A DNA stretch of 64,000 nucleotides from Priestia koreensis (GCF_001274935.1 NZ_LILC01000011.1:62705-126704); one strand, 5' to 3'. Numbered from the stretch's first letter, positions 53,425 to 63,622 are shown. Translations and numbers: made by a program. Notes: generated from the letters alone by a model not told the origin.

Positions 53425-54132
53425 TTGATATGGATATGGTCGGTTTTATTAATTCTAGTTGTGCTTCTTTTCCTTCTATTTTGGACAAAGCTAACCATTG
53501 TTCTTGTAATTAAACACATAGGTGACGATGACCGTATTACGCTGAAGTTTTCAGCGTGGTTTGGATTGATACGATATAAATACGAAATTCCACTTATTCA
53601 AGTGGATGACGATTCACCTACTTTGGTAGTAGAAGAGAAAAAAGGAACAGATACAGCGGACGGCAATTTAAAAAACGACAAAACGAAAAAGTTTTCAATA
53701 CATGATATTCAGGAAACGGTTCACAATACGCGAGAGCTGTTCCGTCATATTATTGGATTTCACAAAATCATTCGAAGGCTTTTGAAGAGAGTTACGCTTA
53801 CTGATATTAGTTGGCGGTCAGCAATCGGTGCTGGAGATGCCGCTTATACAGGCATGTTAGTCGGAGCCGTGTGGACGGCAAAAAGCGGTATCATCTCACT
53901 TATGAGCCAATATTTCCGATTAGTAGGGCAGCCCTTTATTGCGATTCAACCAGATTTTCAGCGTCTTCGTTCGCAAACGCATTTATCTTGCATATTTAAG
54001 TTTCGGATCGGGCATGCTATAGTAGCAGGTTTACTAGTATTCAAGTATTGGCGCAGTGCTTATGGAGGGCGAAAGGAATTATTCGCTCAGCTTTTCAACA
54101 AGGACAAACAACAGTCATCTGTTGAATCTTAG
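53425..54132 (+). CDS. ytfI: DUF2953 protein YtfI
   Basis: About 235 residues with an N-terminal membrane helix (WSVLLILVVLLFLLFWTKLTIVLVI) and a DUF2953 domain. Recognisable blocks are KFSAWFGLIRYKYEIPL and ISWRSAIGAGDAAYTGMLVGAVWTAKSGI, with FRIGHAIVAGL near the end. Function unknown; it is paired with the spore protein gene ytfJ, 12 bases downstream, so a sporulation role is likely. The start is either GTG 53416 or, better spaced from GAGGTG, TTG 53425. Confidence 0.82.
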   Translation: MIWIWSVLLILVVLLFLLFWTKLTIVLVIKHIGDDDRITLKFSAWFGLIRYKYEIPLIQVDDDSPTLVVEEKKGTDTADGNLKNDKTKKFSIHDIQETVHNTRELFRHIIGFHKIIRRLLKRVTLTDISWRSAIGAGDAAYTGMLVGAVWTAKSGIISLMSQYFRLVGQPFIAIQPDFQRLRSQTHLSCIFKFRIGHAIVAGLLVFKYWRSAYGGRKELFAQLFNKDKQQSSVES

Positions 54133-54144
54133 GAGGTACATAGA

Positions 54145-54636
54145 ATGGAACATCCAATTAAAGGACTTATGTCCACCGCAATGGAAAACTTAAAAGATAT
54201 GATTGACGTAAATACGATTATCGGTGACCCAGTTGAAACACCTGATGGGAGCGTCATCTTAACCGTATCAAAAGTTGGTTTTGGATTTGCTGCTGGTGGA
54301 AGTGAGTTTTTCTCAGACGGATCAACGAACAAATCTGATTCTAGTTCATCCCACAACCATCAAGGAGAACAGCATAAAAGTCTGTTACCATTCGGTGGAG
54401 GAAGCGGTGGTGGAGTATCTATCACGCCAATCGCATTTTTAATCGTCAATTCATCTGGTATTAAGATGCTTCATCTTAATGAAGGTACACATCTCTTGGA
54501 GAAAATTCTGGATACGGCTCCTCAAACATTAGAAAAAATTCAGCAAGTATTTAAACGAGACAAAAAGCACAATGATCACGTTCATACAGAACCACACAGT
54601 GATCACGTAGATCCAAATCATCGCTACGACCTATAA
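54145..54636 (+). CDS. ytfJ: Sporulation protein YtfJ (GerW family)
   Basis: A 163-residue protein of the YtfJ/GerW family. It starts with HPIKGLMSTAMENLKDMIDVNTIIGDPVETPDGSVILTVSKVGFGFAAGGSEF, the diagnostic region. A glycine-rich segment (PFGGGSGGGVSITPIAFLIVN) and a His/Asp-rich tail (NDHVHTEPHSDHVDPNH) follow. The B. subtilis protein is made in the forespore and needed for normal germination. The histidine-rich end could bind metal, but this is inference. GGAGG is nine bases before the ATG. Confidence 0.9.
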   Translation: MEHPIKGLMSTAMENLKDMIDVNTIIGDPVETPDGSVILTVSKVGFGFAAGGSEFFSDGSTNKSDSSSSHNHQGEQHKSLLPFGGGSGGGVSITPIAFLIVNSSGIKMLHLNEGTHLLEKILDTAPQTLEKIQQVFKRDKKHNDHVHTEPHSDHVDPNHRYDL

Positions 54637-54661
54637 AAGCACCTTTTTGGTGCTTTTTTGT
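54633..54661 (+). terminator. Intrinsic terminator after ytfJ
   Basis: AAAAGCACC pairs with GGTGCTTTT around a five-T loop, followed by TTG; the stem begins at the stop codon. Confidence 0.8.
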
Positions 54662-54775
54662 GTGCGGAGGAAAAAAGAGAAAATATTCGACCTTTAGGAA
54701 GGTAAATGATTGCATTGGTGTTGAAAGATAGATTAAGATTACACTGTACATATTCGATTAAGGGAGGAAATAATG

Positions 54776-55273
54776 ATGGCAGTTACATTTAAAGGAAATC
54801 CAGTAACACTATTAGGCAATCAAGTAAAAGTAGGAGATACGGCTCCTAACTTTACGGTATTAGCAAACGATTTATCTGAGGTAACTCTTGACGATACAAA
54901 AGGTTCTGTTCGTTTAATCAGCGTTGTTCCTTCTATTGACACAGGGGTTTGTGATGCACAAACTCGTCGTTTTAACGAGGAAGCGGCAAAACTTGATAAC
55001 GTAAAGGTGCTAACAGTGAGCGTAGACTTACCGTTTGCTCAAAAACGCTGGTGTGGTGCGAACGGCATTGAGAACGTTCAAACCGTATCTGATCACCGCG
55101 ATTTATCATTTGGTGAAGCTTACGGAGTAGCTATTCAAGAACTTCGTTTGTTAGCTCGTTCTGTATTCGTAGTGGATTCAAACGACAAAGTAACATACGT
55201 AGAGTATTTAGATGAAGTAACAAATCACCCTAACTATGATGCGGCAATTGAAGCAGTAAAAGCTGCAAAATAA
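54776..55273 (+). CDS. tpx: Thiol peroxidase Tpx
   Basis: A 165-residue atypical 2-Cys peroxiredoxin that reduces peroxides with thioredoxin. The peroxidatic cysteine is in [19 protein letters not shown] (about residue 59) and the resolving one in [21 protein letters not shown] (about 93). Two ATGs occur in tandem; the second (54776) is better spaced from AGGGAGG. It has its own terminator. The promoter region contains no obvious PerR or SigB signature that I could identify. Confidence 0.93.
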   Translation: MAVTFKGNPVTLLGNQVKVGDTAPNFTVLANDLSEVTLDDTKGSVRLISVVPSIDTGVCDAQTRRFNEEAAKLDNVKVLTVSVDLPFAQKRWCGANGIENVQTVSDHRDLSFGEAYGVAIQELRLLARSVFVVDSNDKVTYVEYLDEVTNHPNYDAAIEAVKAAK

Positions 55274-55290
55274 GCGTCATTTTTTGCTGA

Positions 55291-55338
55291 CGAGGAGCCT
55301 CAAACGGTCTGAACAACGTTTGAGGCTCCTTTTTTTGT
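55291..55338 (+). terminator. Intrinsic terminator after tpx
   Basis: GGAGCCTCAAACG (55294-55306) pairs perfectly with CGTTTGAGGCTCC (55317-55329), followed by seven T. Confidence 0.88.
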
Positions 55339-55488
55339 GCAACGCTTTTCTTTGTGATAGAATGTAGTGCTCGGATAAAGTACAATATGCTTGAGTACGA
55401 GTGACTACTAAATGATAACAACTTAACTGATAAACCATAAAGTTCGCGGTAGAGCGAGCATAAATAGATAAAAGTAGGAGGAACGTAA

Positions 55489-56478
55489 ATGAATGATTTT
55501 TCAAAGGTCGAGACTCTCTTTCAAGTCATCGATCAAACAGCGCTCATTTTAAGAAAAGAATTGGATTGTTCGTACCTTGAAGCGGTCGCAGAAACAGGTG
55601 AAAATTTATTTCATGGTGATGTGCTACAAGATGAATTAGATGAAGTAACGGTAAGACGACTTAAAAAAGAATATGACAAAATTAGCCTAGATCGTACAGA
55701 GTCTGAATTGATTCGTAAAGGATATCAGCTTGCCATTTTAAAAGGGATGAAAGAAGCGATTCAGCCGAATCATCAAATGACACCTGATACAGTTGGGATG
55801 TTCATGAGCTACTTAGTCGGTAAGTTTATGCACAATCACTCCACTTATACGGTATTAGATCCAGTGATCGGAACCGGGAACCTTCTAACAACGGTGCTAA
55901 ATGGACAAAATAAAGTCGAGCAAGCGTACGGTGTGGACGTGGACGAGCTGTTAATCAAGCTTGCTTATGTCAGTGCGAACCTGCAAAAACACCCGATTCA
56001 GTTCTTCAATCAAGATAGCCTGCAGCCGTTGTTTATTGATCCTGTAGATCTTGTTGTTGCTGATCTCCCTGTTGGATACTATCCAAATGATGAGGGAGCA
56101 AAAGAGTATCGCTTGAAAGCAGATGAAGGACATTCATACGCACATCATCTTCTGATTGAGCAAAGCTTAAACTATGTAAAAGAAGGCGGCTACGTGATGG
56201 CGCTTGTTCCGAATAACTTATTTGAAAGCGAGGAAGCTCCAAAATTACACGAGTTTCTGAAAGAAGCAACGGTTATTCAAGGACTTATTCAATTGCCACT
56301 TTCTATTTTTAAACAAGAAAGTCACGCTAAAAGCATCTTTATTTTACAAAAGAAAGGAGCAGATGTTGAAGCTCCTAAGCAAGCACTACTTGTCGATCTT
56401 CCGAAGTTCACCAACAAAGAAGCGATGGGCAAAATGATGGGTGAAATTGATCAGTGGTTTGCCGTTAATAAACGCTAA
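55489..56478 (+). CDS. ytxK: Class I SAM-dependent methyltransferase YtxK
   Basis: A 329-residue protein resembling the HsdM/N6-adenine methyltransferase fold. The SAM-binding motif is VLDPVIGTGNLLTTVLNG (about residue 121), the acidic loop GVDVDELLIKLAYVSA, and the catalytic-type motif VADLPVGYYPNDE (about 190), a variant of NPPY, followed by LLIEQSLNYVKEGGYVMALVPNNLF. The N-terminal 90 residues are helical. There is no specificity or restriction subunit nearby, so it is not a type I system component; target unknown. Locus upstream of ackA matches B. subtilis ytxK. Confidence 0.87.
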   Translation: MNDFSKVETLFQVIDQTALILRKELDCSYLEAVAETGENLFHGDVLQDELDEVTVRRLKKEYDKISLDRTESELIRKGYQLAILKGMKEAIQPNHQMTPDTVGMFMSYLVGKFMHNHSTYTVLDPVIGTGNLLTTVLNGQNKVEQAYGVDVDELLIKLAYVSANLQKHPIQFFNQDSLQPLFIDPVDLVVADLPVGYYPNDEGAKEYRLKADEGHSYAHHLLIEQSLNYVKEGGYVMALVPNNLFESEEAPKLHEFLKEATVIQGLIQLPLSIFKQESHAKSIFILQKKGADVEAPKQALLVDLPKFTNKEAMGKMMGEIDQWFAVNKR

Positions 56479-56507
56479 CAACCTTTCAGAAAATAATGAA
56501 TTTTCAT

Positions 56508-56521
56508 CGTGAACGCTTACA
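56508..56521 (-). promoter_or_regulatory. Candidate cre site upstream of ackA
   Basis: On the minus strand TGTAAGCGTTCACG matches the CcpA consensus TGWAARCGYTWNCW at 12 of 14 positions. It lies 144 bases before the ackA ATG, an upstream position consistent with the CcpA activation known for B. subtilis ackA. Confidence 0.7.
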
Positions 56522-56664
56522 ATTCGTTGAAGCTCTTGCAATATGACAGTACGAATGATTAAATGAATGAGGATAGAATATGTGTCGAAATGCATAGAAT
56601 ATTGTAGAGTGAAAAAATATATTCAATCAGTTTTTCGTACGAAAAAAAGGAGCTGTTTCATAAG

Positions 56665-57852
56665 ATGTCAAAAATCATGGCCATCAATGCTGGAAGTTCT
56701 TCACTTAAATTTCAATTGTTTGAAATGCCAAGTGAAAATGTTCTAACAAAAGGTCTTGTTGAGCGTATCGGTTTAAAGGATTCTATTTTTACAATTTCCG
56801 TAAACGGTGAGAAGAAAACTGAAATTACAGATATTCCAGATCATGCAGTAGCGGTAAAAATGTTAGTAGATAAACTACTTTCTGAAGGTATTATCAAATC
56901 TTATGATGAAATTACAGGTGTAGGTCATCGTGTTGTTCACGGTGGAGAGAAGTTCAACGATTCTGTGCTTGTTACAGATGAAACGCTAGCAGAGATCGAG
57001 GCACTATCTGATCTAGCACCACTTCACAACCCTGCGAACGTAGTGGGAATCAAAGCATTCCAAGAAATTTTACCAAGCATCCCAGCAGTAGCAGTGTTTG
57101 ATACAGCATTCCATCAAACGATGCCTGAGCAATCATTCTTATACAGCCTACCATATGAGTACTATGAAAAATACGGTATGCGTAAATACGGCTTCCACGG
57201 TACATCTCATAAATATGTATCAGAGCGTGCAGCAGAGCTTTTAGGTCGTCCGGTTGAGCAATTACGTTTAATTTCTTGTCACTTAGGTAACGGTGCAAGT
57301 ATCGCAGCAATTGAAGGCGGTAAATCAATTGATACATCCATGGGCTTCACACCATTAGCTGGTGTTGCAATGGGAACTCGTTCAGGAAACATTGACCCTG
57401 CTTTAATTCCTTACATTATGGAAAAAACAGGAAAAGACGCAAATGAAGTACTGCAAGTATTGAACAAAGAAAGTGGTCTTCTAGGTATTTCTGGTCTTTC
57501 AAGTGATTTGCGCGACCTTATTCAGCAAGCAGATGAAGGTAATGACCGTGCTCGCGTTGCATTAGAAGTATTCTCTGGACGTATCCATAAATACATCGGT
57601 TCTTATGCAGCTCGTATGAGTGGTGTTGATGCGATCATCTTCACAGCTGGTATCGGTGAAAATAGTGCAGTTATGCGTGAACGTATCCTTCGTGGATTAG
57701 AATTCATGGGTGTATACTGTGATCCATCTCTTAACAACACAATGGGAGAAGAAGCTTTCTTAAGCTATCCTCATTCACCTGTTAAAGTTATGGTTATCCC
57801 AACAAACGAAGAAGTTATGATTGCACGCGACGTTGTTCGTTTAAGCAACTAA
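56665..57852 (+). CDS. ackA: Acetate kinase AckA
   Basis: A 395-residue ASKHA-fold kinase that converts acetyl phosphate and ADP to acetate and ATP in overflow metabolism. Motifs: [17 protein letters not shown] at the start (phosphate 1), [14 protein letters not shown] (about residue 88), [12 protein letters not shown] with catalytic Asp (about 147), [17 protein letters not shown] and the adenosine site [18 protein letters not shown] (about 322). AAAGGAG is ten bases before the ATG. The upstream cre site and nearby ccpA and acsA genes fit acetate control by CcpA. Confidence 0.95.
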   Translation: MSKIMAINAGSSSLKFQLFEMPSENVLTKGLVERIGLKDSIFTISVNGEKKTEITDIPDHAVAVKMLVDKLLSEGIIKSYDEITGVGHRVVHGGEKFNDSVLVTDETLAEIEALSDLAPLHNPANVVGIKAFQEILPSIPAVAVFDTAFHQTMPEQSFLYSLPYEYYEKYGMRKYGFHGTSHKYVSERAAELLGRPVEQLRLISCHLGNGASIAAIEGGKSIDTSMGFTPLAGVAMGTRSGNIDPALIPYIMEKTGKDANEVLQVLNKESGLLGISGLSSDLRDLIQQADEGNDRARVALEVFSGRIHKYIGSYAARMSGVDAIIFTAGIGENSAVMRERILRGLEFMGVYCDPSLNNTMGEEAFLSYPHSPVKVMVIPTNEEVMIARDVVRLSN

Positions 57853-57862
57853 GTATAAATAG

Positions 57863-57900
57863 ATGGGGAACCTAGTCACATGACTAGGTTCTTTTTTTAT
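57863..57900 (+). terminator. Intrinsic terminator after ackA
   Basis: GAACCTAGTC (57868-57877) pairs with GACTAGGTTC (57882-57891), followed by TTTTTTT. Confidence 0.85.
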
Positions 57901-57983
57901 GACAGCCATTTTATCACTCTTTTCATGGTTGGGTCCGTTATTTGTTATAATGTGAGTAAATAAGCATTTGAAGGGGTGGAGAA

Positions 57984-58829
57984 ATGAGTGTACATAATCG
58001 TGAAGAACAACTAAAGCTGGACATTATGCAATGGCAGGAGCAGTTAAGTCGGTACGAAGTATCAAAATGGGAAAAAGGATACGAAGAGTGGATAGATAAA
58101 ATGCTGGCTAAAATTCCTGATGAGACAGCTCAAACATATCTACAGCGTATGGATGGATGGCTTTATCAGTTGACGACGGTCATTCAAGGCACCCAGCTAC
58201 AAACGAATGCAAAAGAGCGCATTTTAGAGACGGCCCGTGTATTTAACAGCGACATCGAAAAGATAGAAGATCTTCAATCGTTGTCTATTGATCAGCTATC
58301 TTTTATATGTGAGCAACAGGTAAGCAAGCAGCGGCTCGTATCACTGATTCAAGGTACTTTAGCCGGAACGGGTAAGCCTGTATTGTTAGGAACAGATCTG
58401 GTCGCCATGCTTGCCACAAATCTACATGCTATTCATGTCATTGGAATGTCTTACGGTTATAAAATGAATAGTCCTTTTGAATTAATGCTCTCTCTAAAAG
58501 TGTTCCATGCCGCTAGTTTGCCAAAACGCTGGCAACGAAGCGGGTGGGATATGCTAGTAGAAGAATTAAGAGAAACAGACCTGCCGTTCTTTTACGAAGG
58601 TGATGAGCAGGTAATTGATAAGACATGGATTGAAAAGGCTGGTCTGCAAATTGGGAAAGCGTGCTTAATCTTATTAACGAAACGTCAATCTTTGCAAAAA
58701 CTTCCACTGATCAGCATGGCTATCGGAGCTGGTGTGAATTACCAATTCACAAAGCAAGCAACGGATTATGCAAAGCGTTTTTATCAATATCGCTTTTTAG
58801 AAGGAAAGGACGAAACATACAGTGAATAA
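57984..58829 (+). CDS. EcsC family protein
   Basis: A 281-residue protein of the EcsC family (distinct from ABC transporter components despite the name). The central block LIQGTLAGTGKPVLLGTDLVAMLATNLHAIHVIGMSYGYKMNSPFE, followed by LMLSLKVFHAA and the late KLPLISMAIGAGVNYQFTKQATDYAKRFYQYRFL, is the characteristic EcsC pattern with weakly hydrophobic helices. Function unknown. GGGGTGG precedes the ATG and a TGTTATAAT extended -10 lies near 57944. It overlaps moaB by eight bases, so the two genes are coupled. Confidence 0.8.
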   Translation: MSVHNREEQLKLDIMQWQEQLSRYEVSKWEKGYEEWIDKMLAKIPDETAQTYLQRMDGWLYQLTTVIQGTQLQTNAKERILETARVFNSDIEKIEDLQSLSIDQLSFICEQQVSKQRLVSLIQGTLAGTGKPVLLGTDLVAMLATNLHAIHVIGMSYGYKMNSPFELMLSLKVFHAASLPKRWQRSGWDMLVEELRETDLPFFYEGDEQVIDKTWIEKAGLQIGKACLILLTKRQSLQKLPLISMAIGAGVNYQFTKQATDYAKRFYQYRFLEGKDETYSE

Positions 58830-59337
58830 CAGTCAAGAGCATGCCAAAACGGCCCCACAGCAATTACAGTGCTGGGTTGTGACGATTAGTGATACAAGGA
58901 CAGAGGAAACAGACAAAAGTGGTAAGAGAATTATCTCGCTCCTAGAAGAGGCCGGTCATCATATTCAAGGATACGAGATTGTGGCTGATGATCAACAGCA
59001 CATTCAGCAGGCGGTACTGTCTGCAACACTGCGATCAGATGTAGATATTATTATTACAAATGGTGGAACAGGCATTTCACTTCGAGACGTTACGATTGAG
59101 AGCGTCACGCCCCTTCTTCAAAAGGAGATTGTTGGATTTGGGGAATTGTTCCGTATGTTAAGTTATACAGAGGACATTGGTGCAGCTGCGATGATGAGTC
59201 GTGCAGTAGCGGGTGTGATTGGTGAGAAGGCGCTGTTCTCATTGCCAGGTTCAACAGGAGCGGTTACGCTTGGAATGAACAAGCTGATTTTACCTCAGGC
59301 TAGACATGTAGTAGGAGAAATACGAAAACAACGATAA
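58822..59337 (+). CDS. moaB: Molybdenum cofactor protein MoaB/MogA
   Basis: A 171-residue molybdopterin-binding domain protein. VVTISDTRTEETDKSGKRIISLLEEAGH at the start, DVDIIITNGGTGISLRDVTIESVTPLL with the GGTG motif (about residue 77) and LFSLPGSTGAVTLGMNKLILPQ at the end define the MoaB/MogA fold, which adenylates molybdopterin before metal insertion. The start is a GTG at 58822 inside the end of the EcsC-like gene. A good terminator follows; no other mo genes are in the window. Confidence 0.9.
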   Translation: MNNSQEHAKTAPQQLQCWVVTISDTRTEETDKSGKRIISLLEEAGHHIQGYEIVADDQQHIQQAVLSATLRSDVDIIITNGGTGISLRDVTIESVTPLLQKEIVGFGELFRMLSYTEDIGAAAMMSRAVAGVIGEKALFSLPGSTGAVTLGMNKLILPQARHVVGEIRKQR

Positions 59338-59342
59338 AATGG

Positions 59343-59381
59343 TCAAAAGCAAAAGTGATTCGTCACTTTTGCTTTTTTTAT
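59343..59381. terminator. Bidirectional terminator of moaB and the small minus-strand gene
   Basis: AAAGCAAAAGTGA pairs perfectly with TCACTTTTGCTTT around a TTCG loop, followed by TTTT. Confidence 0.88.
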
Positions 59382-59695
59382 GCATGTTTTTTAGATGAGG
59401 TCATGTTTTGGTTAGTACGATACCAAATCCAAAGGTCGTTGATAATAGAAGCAAGGCCGGCGATTTCGCTATTCAGCTCACATGAACGAACGAAATTTTC
59501 TTCGTTATCTAGCTGTGCTTGTTTTTGATTAATGAGCTGTTCGACTTCTTTGATGCGATCCGGAATATGACCACGGATTTGTTCCCATTCTGTCAAGATT
59601 TGCTGCTGAGTATGAAGGTCGATTGTCTCCCATTCTACTGTTAAAACAGGTTTTTTAATGCCTAAGCGTTTGTCATAGGTAAAATAATCGCCCAT
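59378..59695 (-). CDS. Conserved small helical protein, unknown function
   Basis: About 105 residues from the ATG at 59695 (MGDYFTYDKRLGIKKPVLTV), with AAAGGATGTGGGAGG upstream. After a short N-terminal segment it is almost entirely helical and charged: ETIDLHTQQQILTEWEQIRG and IKEVEQLINQKQAQLDNEENF, consistent with a short coiled coil. I do not recognise a named family. It is convergent with moaB and shares its terminator; the gene-free repeat array lies on its promoter side. Confidence 0.65.
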   Translation of the reverse strand: MGDYFTYDKRLGIKKPVLTVEWETIDLHTQQQILTEWEQIRGHIPDRIKEVEQLINQKQAQLDNEENFVRSCELNSEIAGLASIINDLWIWYRTNQNMTSSKKHA

Positions 59696-59765
59696 CCTCC
59701 CACATCCTTTTGCATTTTTTCTTTTAGTGTATCGCAATTGGAAGTATAGTTCTATTTTTATGTGA

Positions 59766-60730
59766 AAAGTAGATCGGTCCTTCGTTTCAGATTGCTTCGC
59801 TTTCCACGGGGCGAGCGTTGAGCTTCCTCGTCATTCCATTCCTGCGGGATCTCATCTGTCTCGCTAATCCCGTAGGAGTCTTCGGATCTTTCACTTCGGA
59901 CCTAGTGTTGTTAAATGGGGAAAGTAAGACAGAATTACTCTTCTTATTTGGTGTGTCATTATAAGGATTATTGTTTCCGATGGGAGTAAGCTCTTTCTGA
60001 TTGTTCGTCCTTTCATTCCGGTCTGATGTGTAGAAATGTGAAAAGTAGTCCGGTCCTTCGTTTCAGATTGCTTCGCTTTCCACGGGGCGAGCGTTGAGCT
60101 TCCTCGTCATTCCATTCCTGCGGGATCTCACCTGACTCGCTAATCCCGTAGGAGTCTTCGGATCTTTCACTTCGGACCTAGTGTCGTTAAATGAGGAAAG
60201 TCAAAGAGGATCGTTTCTTTTATATGGGTGTTTTATTATAAGAACTATTGTTTCCAATGGGAGTAAGCTCTTTCTAATTGCTTGGTCTTCCATTCCGGTC
60301 CAGGTATGTGAAAAAGCAGGTCGGTCCTTCGTTTCAGATTGCTTCGCTTTCCACGGGGCGAGCGTTGAGCTTCCTCGTCATTCCATTCCTGCGGGATCTC
60401 ACCTGACTCGCTCATCCCGTAGGAGTCTTCGGATCTTTCACTTCGGACCTATTGTTGTTAAATGAGGAAAGTGAAAGAGGATCGTGCCTTTTATATAGGT
60501 GTTTTATTATAAGGATTATTGTTCCAAATGGGAGTAAGCTCCTTCTAGTTGTTGGTCTTCTCATACCGGTCTGATGTGTAGATATGCGAAAAAGCAGGTC
60601 GGTCCTTCGTTTCAGATTGCTTCGCTTTCCACGGGGTGAGCGCTGAGCTTCCTCGTCACTTCGTTCCTGCGGGATCTCATCTGACTCACTAGTCCCGTAG
60701 GAGTCGGTCATCTTCCATTCCAGTCCGATG
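59766..60730. repeat. Tandem array of about 275 bp GC-core repeats (three full units and a partial one)
   Basis: The block CGGTCCTTCGTTTCAGATTG recurs at 59775, 60051, 60322 and 60600, giving periods of 276, 271 and 278 bases. Each full unit has a conserved core of about 130 bases (GCTTCGCTTTCCACGGGGCG, later GCGGGATCTCA and ATCCCGTAGGAG, ending TTTCACTTCGGACC) and a spacer of about 140 bases that is also conserved but more diverged. GGTCC at the start and GGACC at the end of the core can pair, and GGGAT with ATCCC inside it. The fourth unit is cut short after the core. No ORF with coding character occurs. The core is related to that of the elements at 8.6 and 37.3 kb. Confidence 0.85.
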
Positions 60731-60967
60731 TGCGGTTGAAAAGGTAGACGAATGTTGCAGTATGTGAGGAAGAAGTAGAAATAGTTCTCCTTTACATTGT
60801 TTTTTTGTTCAAATGGTTCTGTGCTTCAAACATCCACATGTATGAAAAAATAAATATTTATACTTTTTTATGAATAAGTATTGAAAAAAGATGTTATTAC
60901 TGTTACATTATTATTAACTTAAATGAATAAAAATAGATTTTTATATAGATAGAGGAGGAACAGCATA
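60731..60967 (+). promoter_or_regulatory. argGH promoter with two ArgR/AhrC-type boxes
   Basis: TTGAAA (60881-60886), a 17-base spacer and TACATT (60904-60909) form a sigma-A promoter. TATGAATAAGTATTGAA (60869-60885) covers its -35 box and AATGAATAAAAATAGAT (60922-60938) lies just after the predicted start; both resemble the ARG box CATGAATAAAAATTCAA. Repression by the arginine-bound regulator AhrC is therefore expected. Confidence 0.7.
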
Positions 60968-62194
60968 ATGAGTAAATCTAAGATTGTGCTTGCATATTCA
61001 GGAGGATTAGATACATCGGTGGCGGTGAAGTGGTTACAGGAAAAAGGTTATGACGTAATTGCTTGTTGTTTAGATGTCGGTGAAGGGAAAGACTTAAACT
61101 TTGTAAAACAAAAGGCTTTGCAAGTTGGAGCGATTGAGTCTTATGTGATTGATGCAAAAGAAGAATTTGCGAATGTTTATGCATTAGCAGCTCTTCAAGC
61201 ACACACGTTGTATGAAGGGAAATATCCACTTGTTTCTGCACTTTCACGTCCGCTGATCGCCAAAAAGCTCGTAGAAGTAGCTGAAAAAGAAGGAGCGGTA
61301 GCTGTGGCGCACGGCTGCACAGGGAAAGGGAACGATCAGGTTCGCTTCGAGGTATCAATTAAAGCGTTAAATCCAGATCTTGAAGTAGTGGCACCCGTTC
61401 GTGACTGGAAATGGTCCCGTGAAGAGGAAATTGAATATGCAAAAGAGCATAACATTCCGATTCCAATCAACTTAGATAGCCCATTCTCAATTGACCAAAA
61501 TTTATGGGGAAGAAGCAATGAGTGTGGGGTATTAGAAGATCCATGGGCAGCACCACCTGAAGAAGCTTATGATTTAACAGCTTCATTAGAGAAAGCGCCA
61601 GATGTGGCTGATACGGTCGAAATCACATTCGAAAAAGGAATTCCGGTTGCGTTAAACGGTGAGCTTTATTCTCTGGATCAACTTATTTTAGCGTTAAACG
61701 AACTGGCTGGGAAACACGGCGTTGGAAGAATTGATCACGTTGAAAATCGTTTAGTTGGGATTAAGTCACGTGAGGTGTACGAATGCCCAGGAGCAATGAC
61801 ACTTATTAAAGCTCACAAGGAACTAGAAGACTTAACGCTTGTAAAAGAAGTAGCGCATTTCAAACCGGTTATCGAGAAAAAACTAACAGAAATTATCTAT
61901 GAAGGTCTATGGTTTTCCCCATTAACAAAAGCACTACTTGCATTTTTAGAAGAAACGCAACAATATGTGAATGGCGTTGTACGCGTGAAATTATTTAAAG
62001 GGCACGCGATTGTAGAAGGTCGTCAATCAGCAAACTCGTTATACAATGAAAAACTTGCGACGTATACGAAAGATGATGAATTTGATCATAATGCAGCTGT
62101 TGGTTTTATCTCTCTTTGGGGGCTTCCAACAAAAGTTCACAGCATGGTAAACAAGACAGAAGCGGTGAAGGATAACGAGAAGGTGACACTATGA
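60968..62194 (+). CDS. argG: Argininosuccinate synthase ArgG
   Basis: A 408-residue enzyme that joins citrulline and aspartate using ATP, the penultimate arginine step. The N-terminal P-loop is [19 protein letters not shown] (residues 4-22). [15 protein letters not shown] (about residue 114) and [24 protein letters not shown] (about 167) are further signature blocks. AGAGGAGGA precedes the ATG. The stop overlaps the argH start (ATGA), giving a coupled argGH operon under ArgR-type boxes. Confidence 0.95.
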   Translation: MSKSKIVLAYSGGLDTSVAVKWLQEKGYDVIACCLDVGEGKDLNFVKQKALQVGAIESYVIDAKEEFANVYALAALQAHTLYEGKYPLVSALSRPLIAKKLVEVAEKEGAVAVAHGCTGKGNDQVRFEVSIKALNPDLEVVAPVRDWKWSREEEIEYAKEHNIPIPINLDSPFSIDQNLWGRSNECGVLEDPWAAPPEEAYDLTASLEKAPDVADTVEITFEKGIPVALNGELYSLDQLILALNELAGKHGVGRIDHVENRLVGIKSREVYECPGAMTLIKAHKELEDLTLVKEVAHFKPVIEKKLTEIIYEGLWFSPLTKALLAFLEETQQYVNGVVRVKLFKGHAIVEGRQSANSLYNEKLATYTKDDEFDHNAAVGFISLWGLPTKVHSMVNKTEAVKDNEKVTL

Positions 62195-63579
62195 GCAAAT
62201 TATGGGGAGGGCGTTTCACGAAACGCCCTGAACAATGGATCGACGAATTTGGTGCATCCATTGAATTCGATAAACAGCTAGTAGAAGAAGATATTGAGGG
62301 AAGCCTAGCTCACGTGAAAATGCTTGCTAAATGTAACATTCTTTCACAAGAAGAGGCTGGAGAAATTCAAGCAGGTCTCACAACCTTATTAGATAAAGCG
62401 AAGAAAAAAGAACTTTCGTTTTCTGCTCAATATGAAGATATTCATCTTAACATTGAAAAGTTACTAATTGATGAAATTGGGCCAGTAGGCGGTAAGCTTC
62501 ATACAGGACGTAGCCGTAATGACCAAGTGGCGACAGACATGCATCTTTATTTGAAGAAGCATGTTCAGACGATTACAGGTCTTATTAAAGAGCTGCAAAA
62601 TGTGCTAATTGTCAAAGCGGAAAAGCACGTGGAAACCGTGTTCCCAGGATACACACATTTACAGCGTGCCCAACCTGTTTCGTTTGCACATCATTTGTTG
62701 GCGTATTTTTGGATGCTTCAACGTGACGTAGAACGATTTGAAGAATCACTAAAGCGTATTGACCTCTCTCCTTTAGGAGCGGGTGCACTAGCAGGTACGA
62801 CATTTCCAATCGATCGTGAATACACGGCTGAACTGTTAGGGTTCTCCGGAATTTACGAAAATAGTATGGATGCTGTCAGCGACCGTGATTTTATTTTAGA
62901 GTTTTTAAGTAATAGCTCGATGCTAATGATGCACCTGTCACGTTTTTGTGAGGAGCTTATTATTTGGTCGAGCCAAGAGTTTCAGTTTATTGAAATGGAT
63001 GATACGTATGCTACGGGAAGTAGCATCATGCCGCAAAAGAAAAATCCTGATATGGCTGAATTAATTCGTGGAAAAACGGGTCGCGTGTACGGTGAATTGT
63101 TTGGTTTGCTTACCGTATTAAAAGGCACACCTCTTGCATATAACAAAGACCTGCAAGAAGATAAGGAGGGAATGTTTGATACGGTTACAACCGTAGAAGG
63201 CAGCCTCACTATCTTCGCAGGTATGATTGAGACGATGACAGTTAAGGAACAACGTATGTCTCAAGCAACAAAGCAAGACTTCTCCAATGCAACGGAACTT
63301 GCGGATTATTTAGCAGCAAAAGGTATGCCGTTTAGACAGGCTCATGAAGTAGTAGGGAAGCTGGTTCTTACGTGTATTCAAAAAGGAATTTATTTAATGG
63401 ATCTATCTCTTGAAGAATATCAAGAAATGTCTTCATTATTCCAACAAGATATTTACGAGGTATTAGATCCATACAATGCTGTTAGTCGTCGTGATAGCGC
63501 AGGTGGCACTGGTTTCAAACAGGTCAAAAAAGCGATTCAAAAAGCAAAGGACTGTGTTCAGCAACCTATATTCGTTTAA
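62191..63579 (+). CDS. argH: Argininosuccinate lyase ArgH
   Basis: A 462-residue fumarase/aspartase-superfamily lyase that splits argininosuccinate to arginine and fumarate. [25 protein letters not shown] opens the protein, [19 protein letters not shown] and [18 protein letters not shown] (catalytic His) follow, and the superfamily signature [20 protein letters not shown] lies near residue 277. Length and motifs are complete. It overlaps argG by four bases and ends in a long terminator. Confidence 0.95.
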   Translation: MSKLWGGRFTKRPEQWIDEFGASIEFDKQLVEEDIEGSLAHVKMLAKCNILSQEEAGEIQAGLTTLLDKAKKKELSFSAQYEDIHLNIEKLLIDEIGPVGGKLHTGRSRNDQVATDMHLYLKKHVQTITGLIKELQNVLIVKAEKHVETVFPGYTHLQRAQPVSFAHHLLAYFWMLQRDVERFEESLKRIDLSPLGAGALAGTTFPIDREYTAELLGFSGIYENSMDAVSDRDFILEFLSNSSMLMMHLSRFCEELIIWSSQEFQFIEMDDTYATGSSIMPQKKNPDMAELIRGKTGRVYGELFGLLTVLKGTPLAYNKDLQEDKEGMFDTVTTVEGSLTIFAGMIETMTVKEQRMSQATKQDFSNATELADYLAAKGMPFRQAHEVVGKLVLTCIQKGIYLMDLSLEEYQEMSSLFQQDIYEVLDPYNAVSRRDSAGGTGFKQVKKAIQKAKDCVQQPIFV

Positions 63580-63622
63580 AAGAGAAAGAATGAGCGATGC
63601 TCGTTCTTTCTCTTTTTTTTGT
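63576..63622 (+). terminator. Intrinsic terminator of argGH
   Basis: AAAAGAGAAAGAA pairs with TTCTTTCTCTTTT, with an inner GAGC/GCTC stem around GAT, followed by eight or more T. It starts at the argH stop codon. Confidence 0.85.

Noticed and set aside
55489-56478. ytxK considered as the methylase of a restriction-modification system
   Set aside because: No restriction or specificity gene nearby, and the locus is conserved core synteny with ackA and tpx.
60181-60711. ORFs on both strands inside the tandem array
   Set aside because: Each begins or ends at repeat boundaries, is not maintained in all units and has no ribosome site; repeats explain them.
59766-60730. Tandem array considered as a CRISPR
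   Set aside because: Units of about 275 bases with conserved spacers, no short direct repeats and no cas genes.
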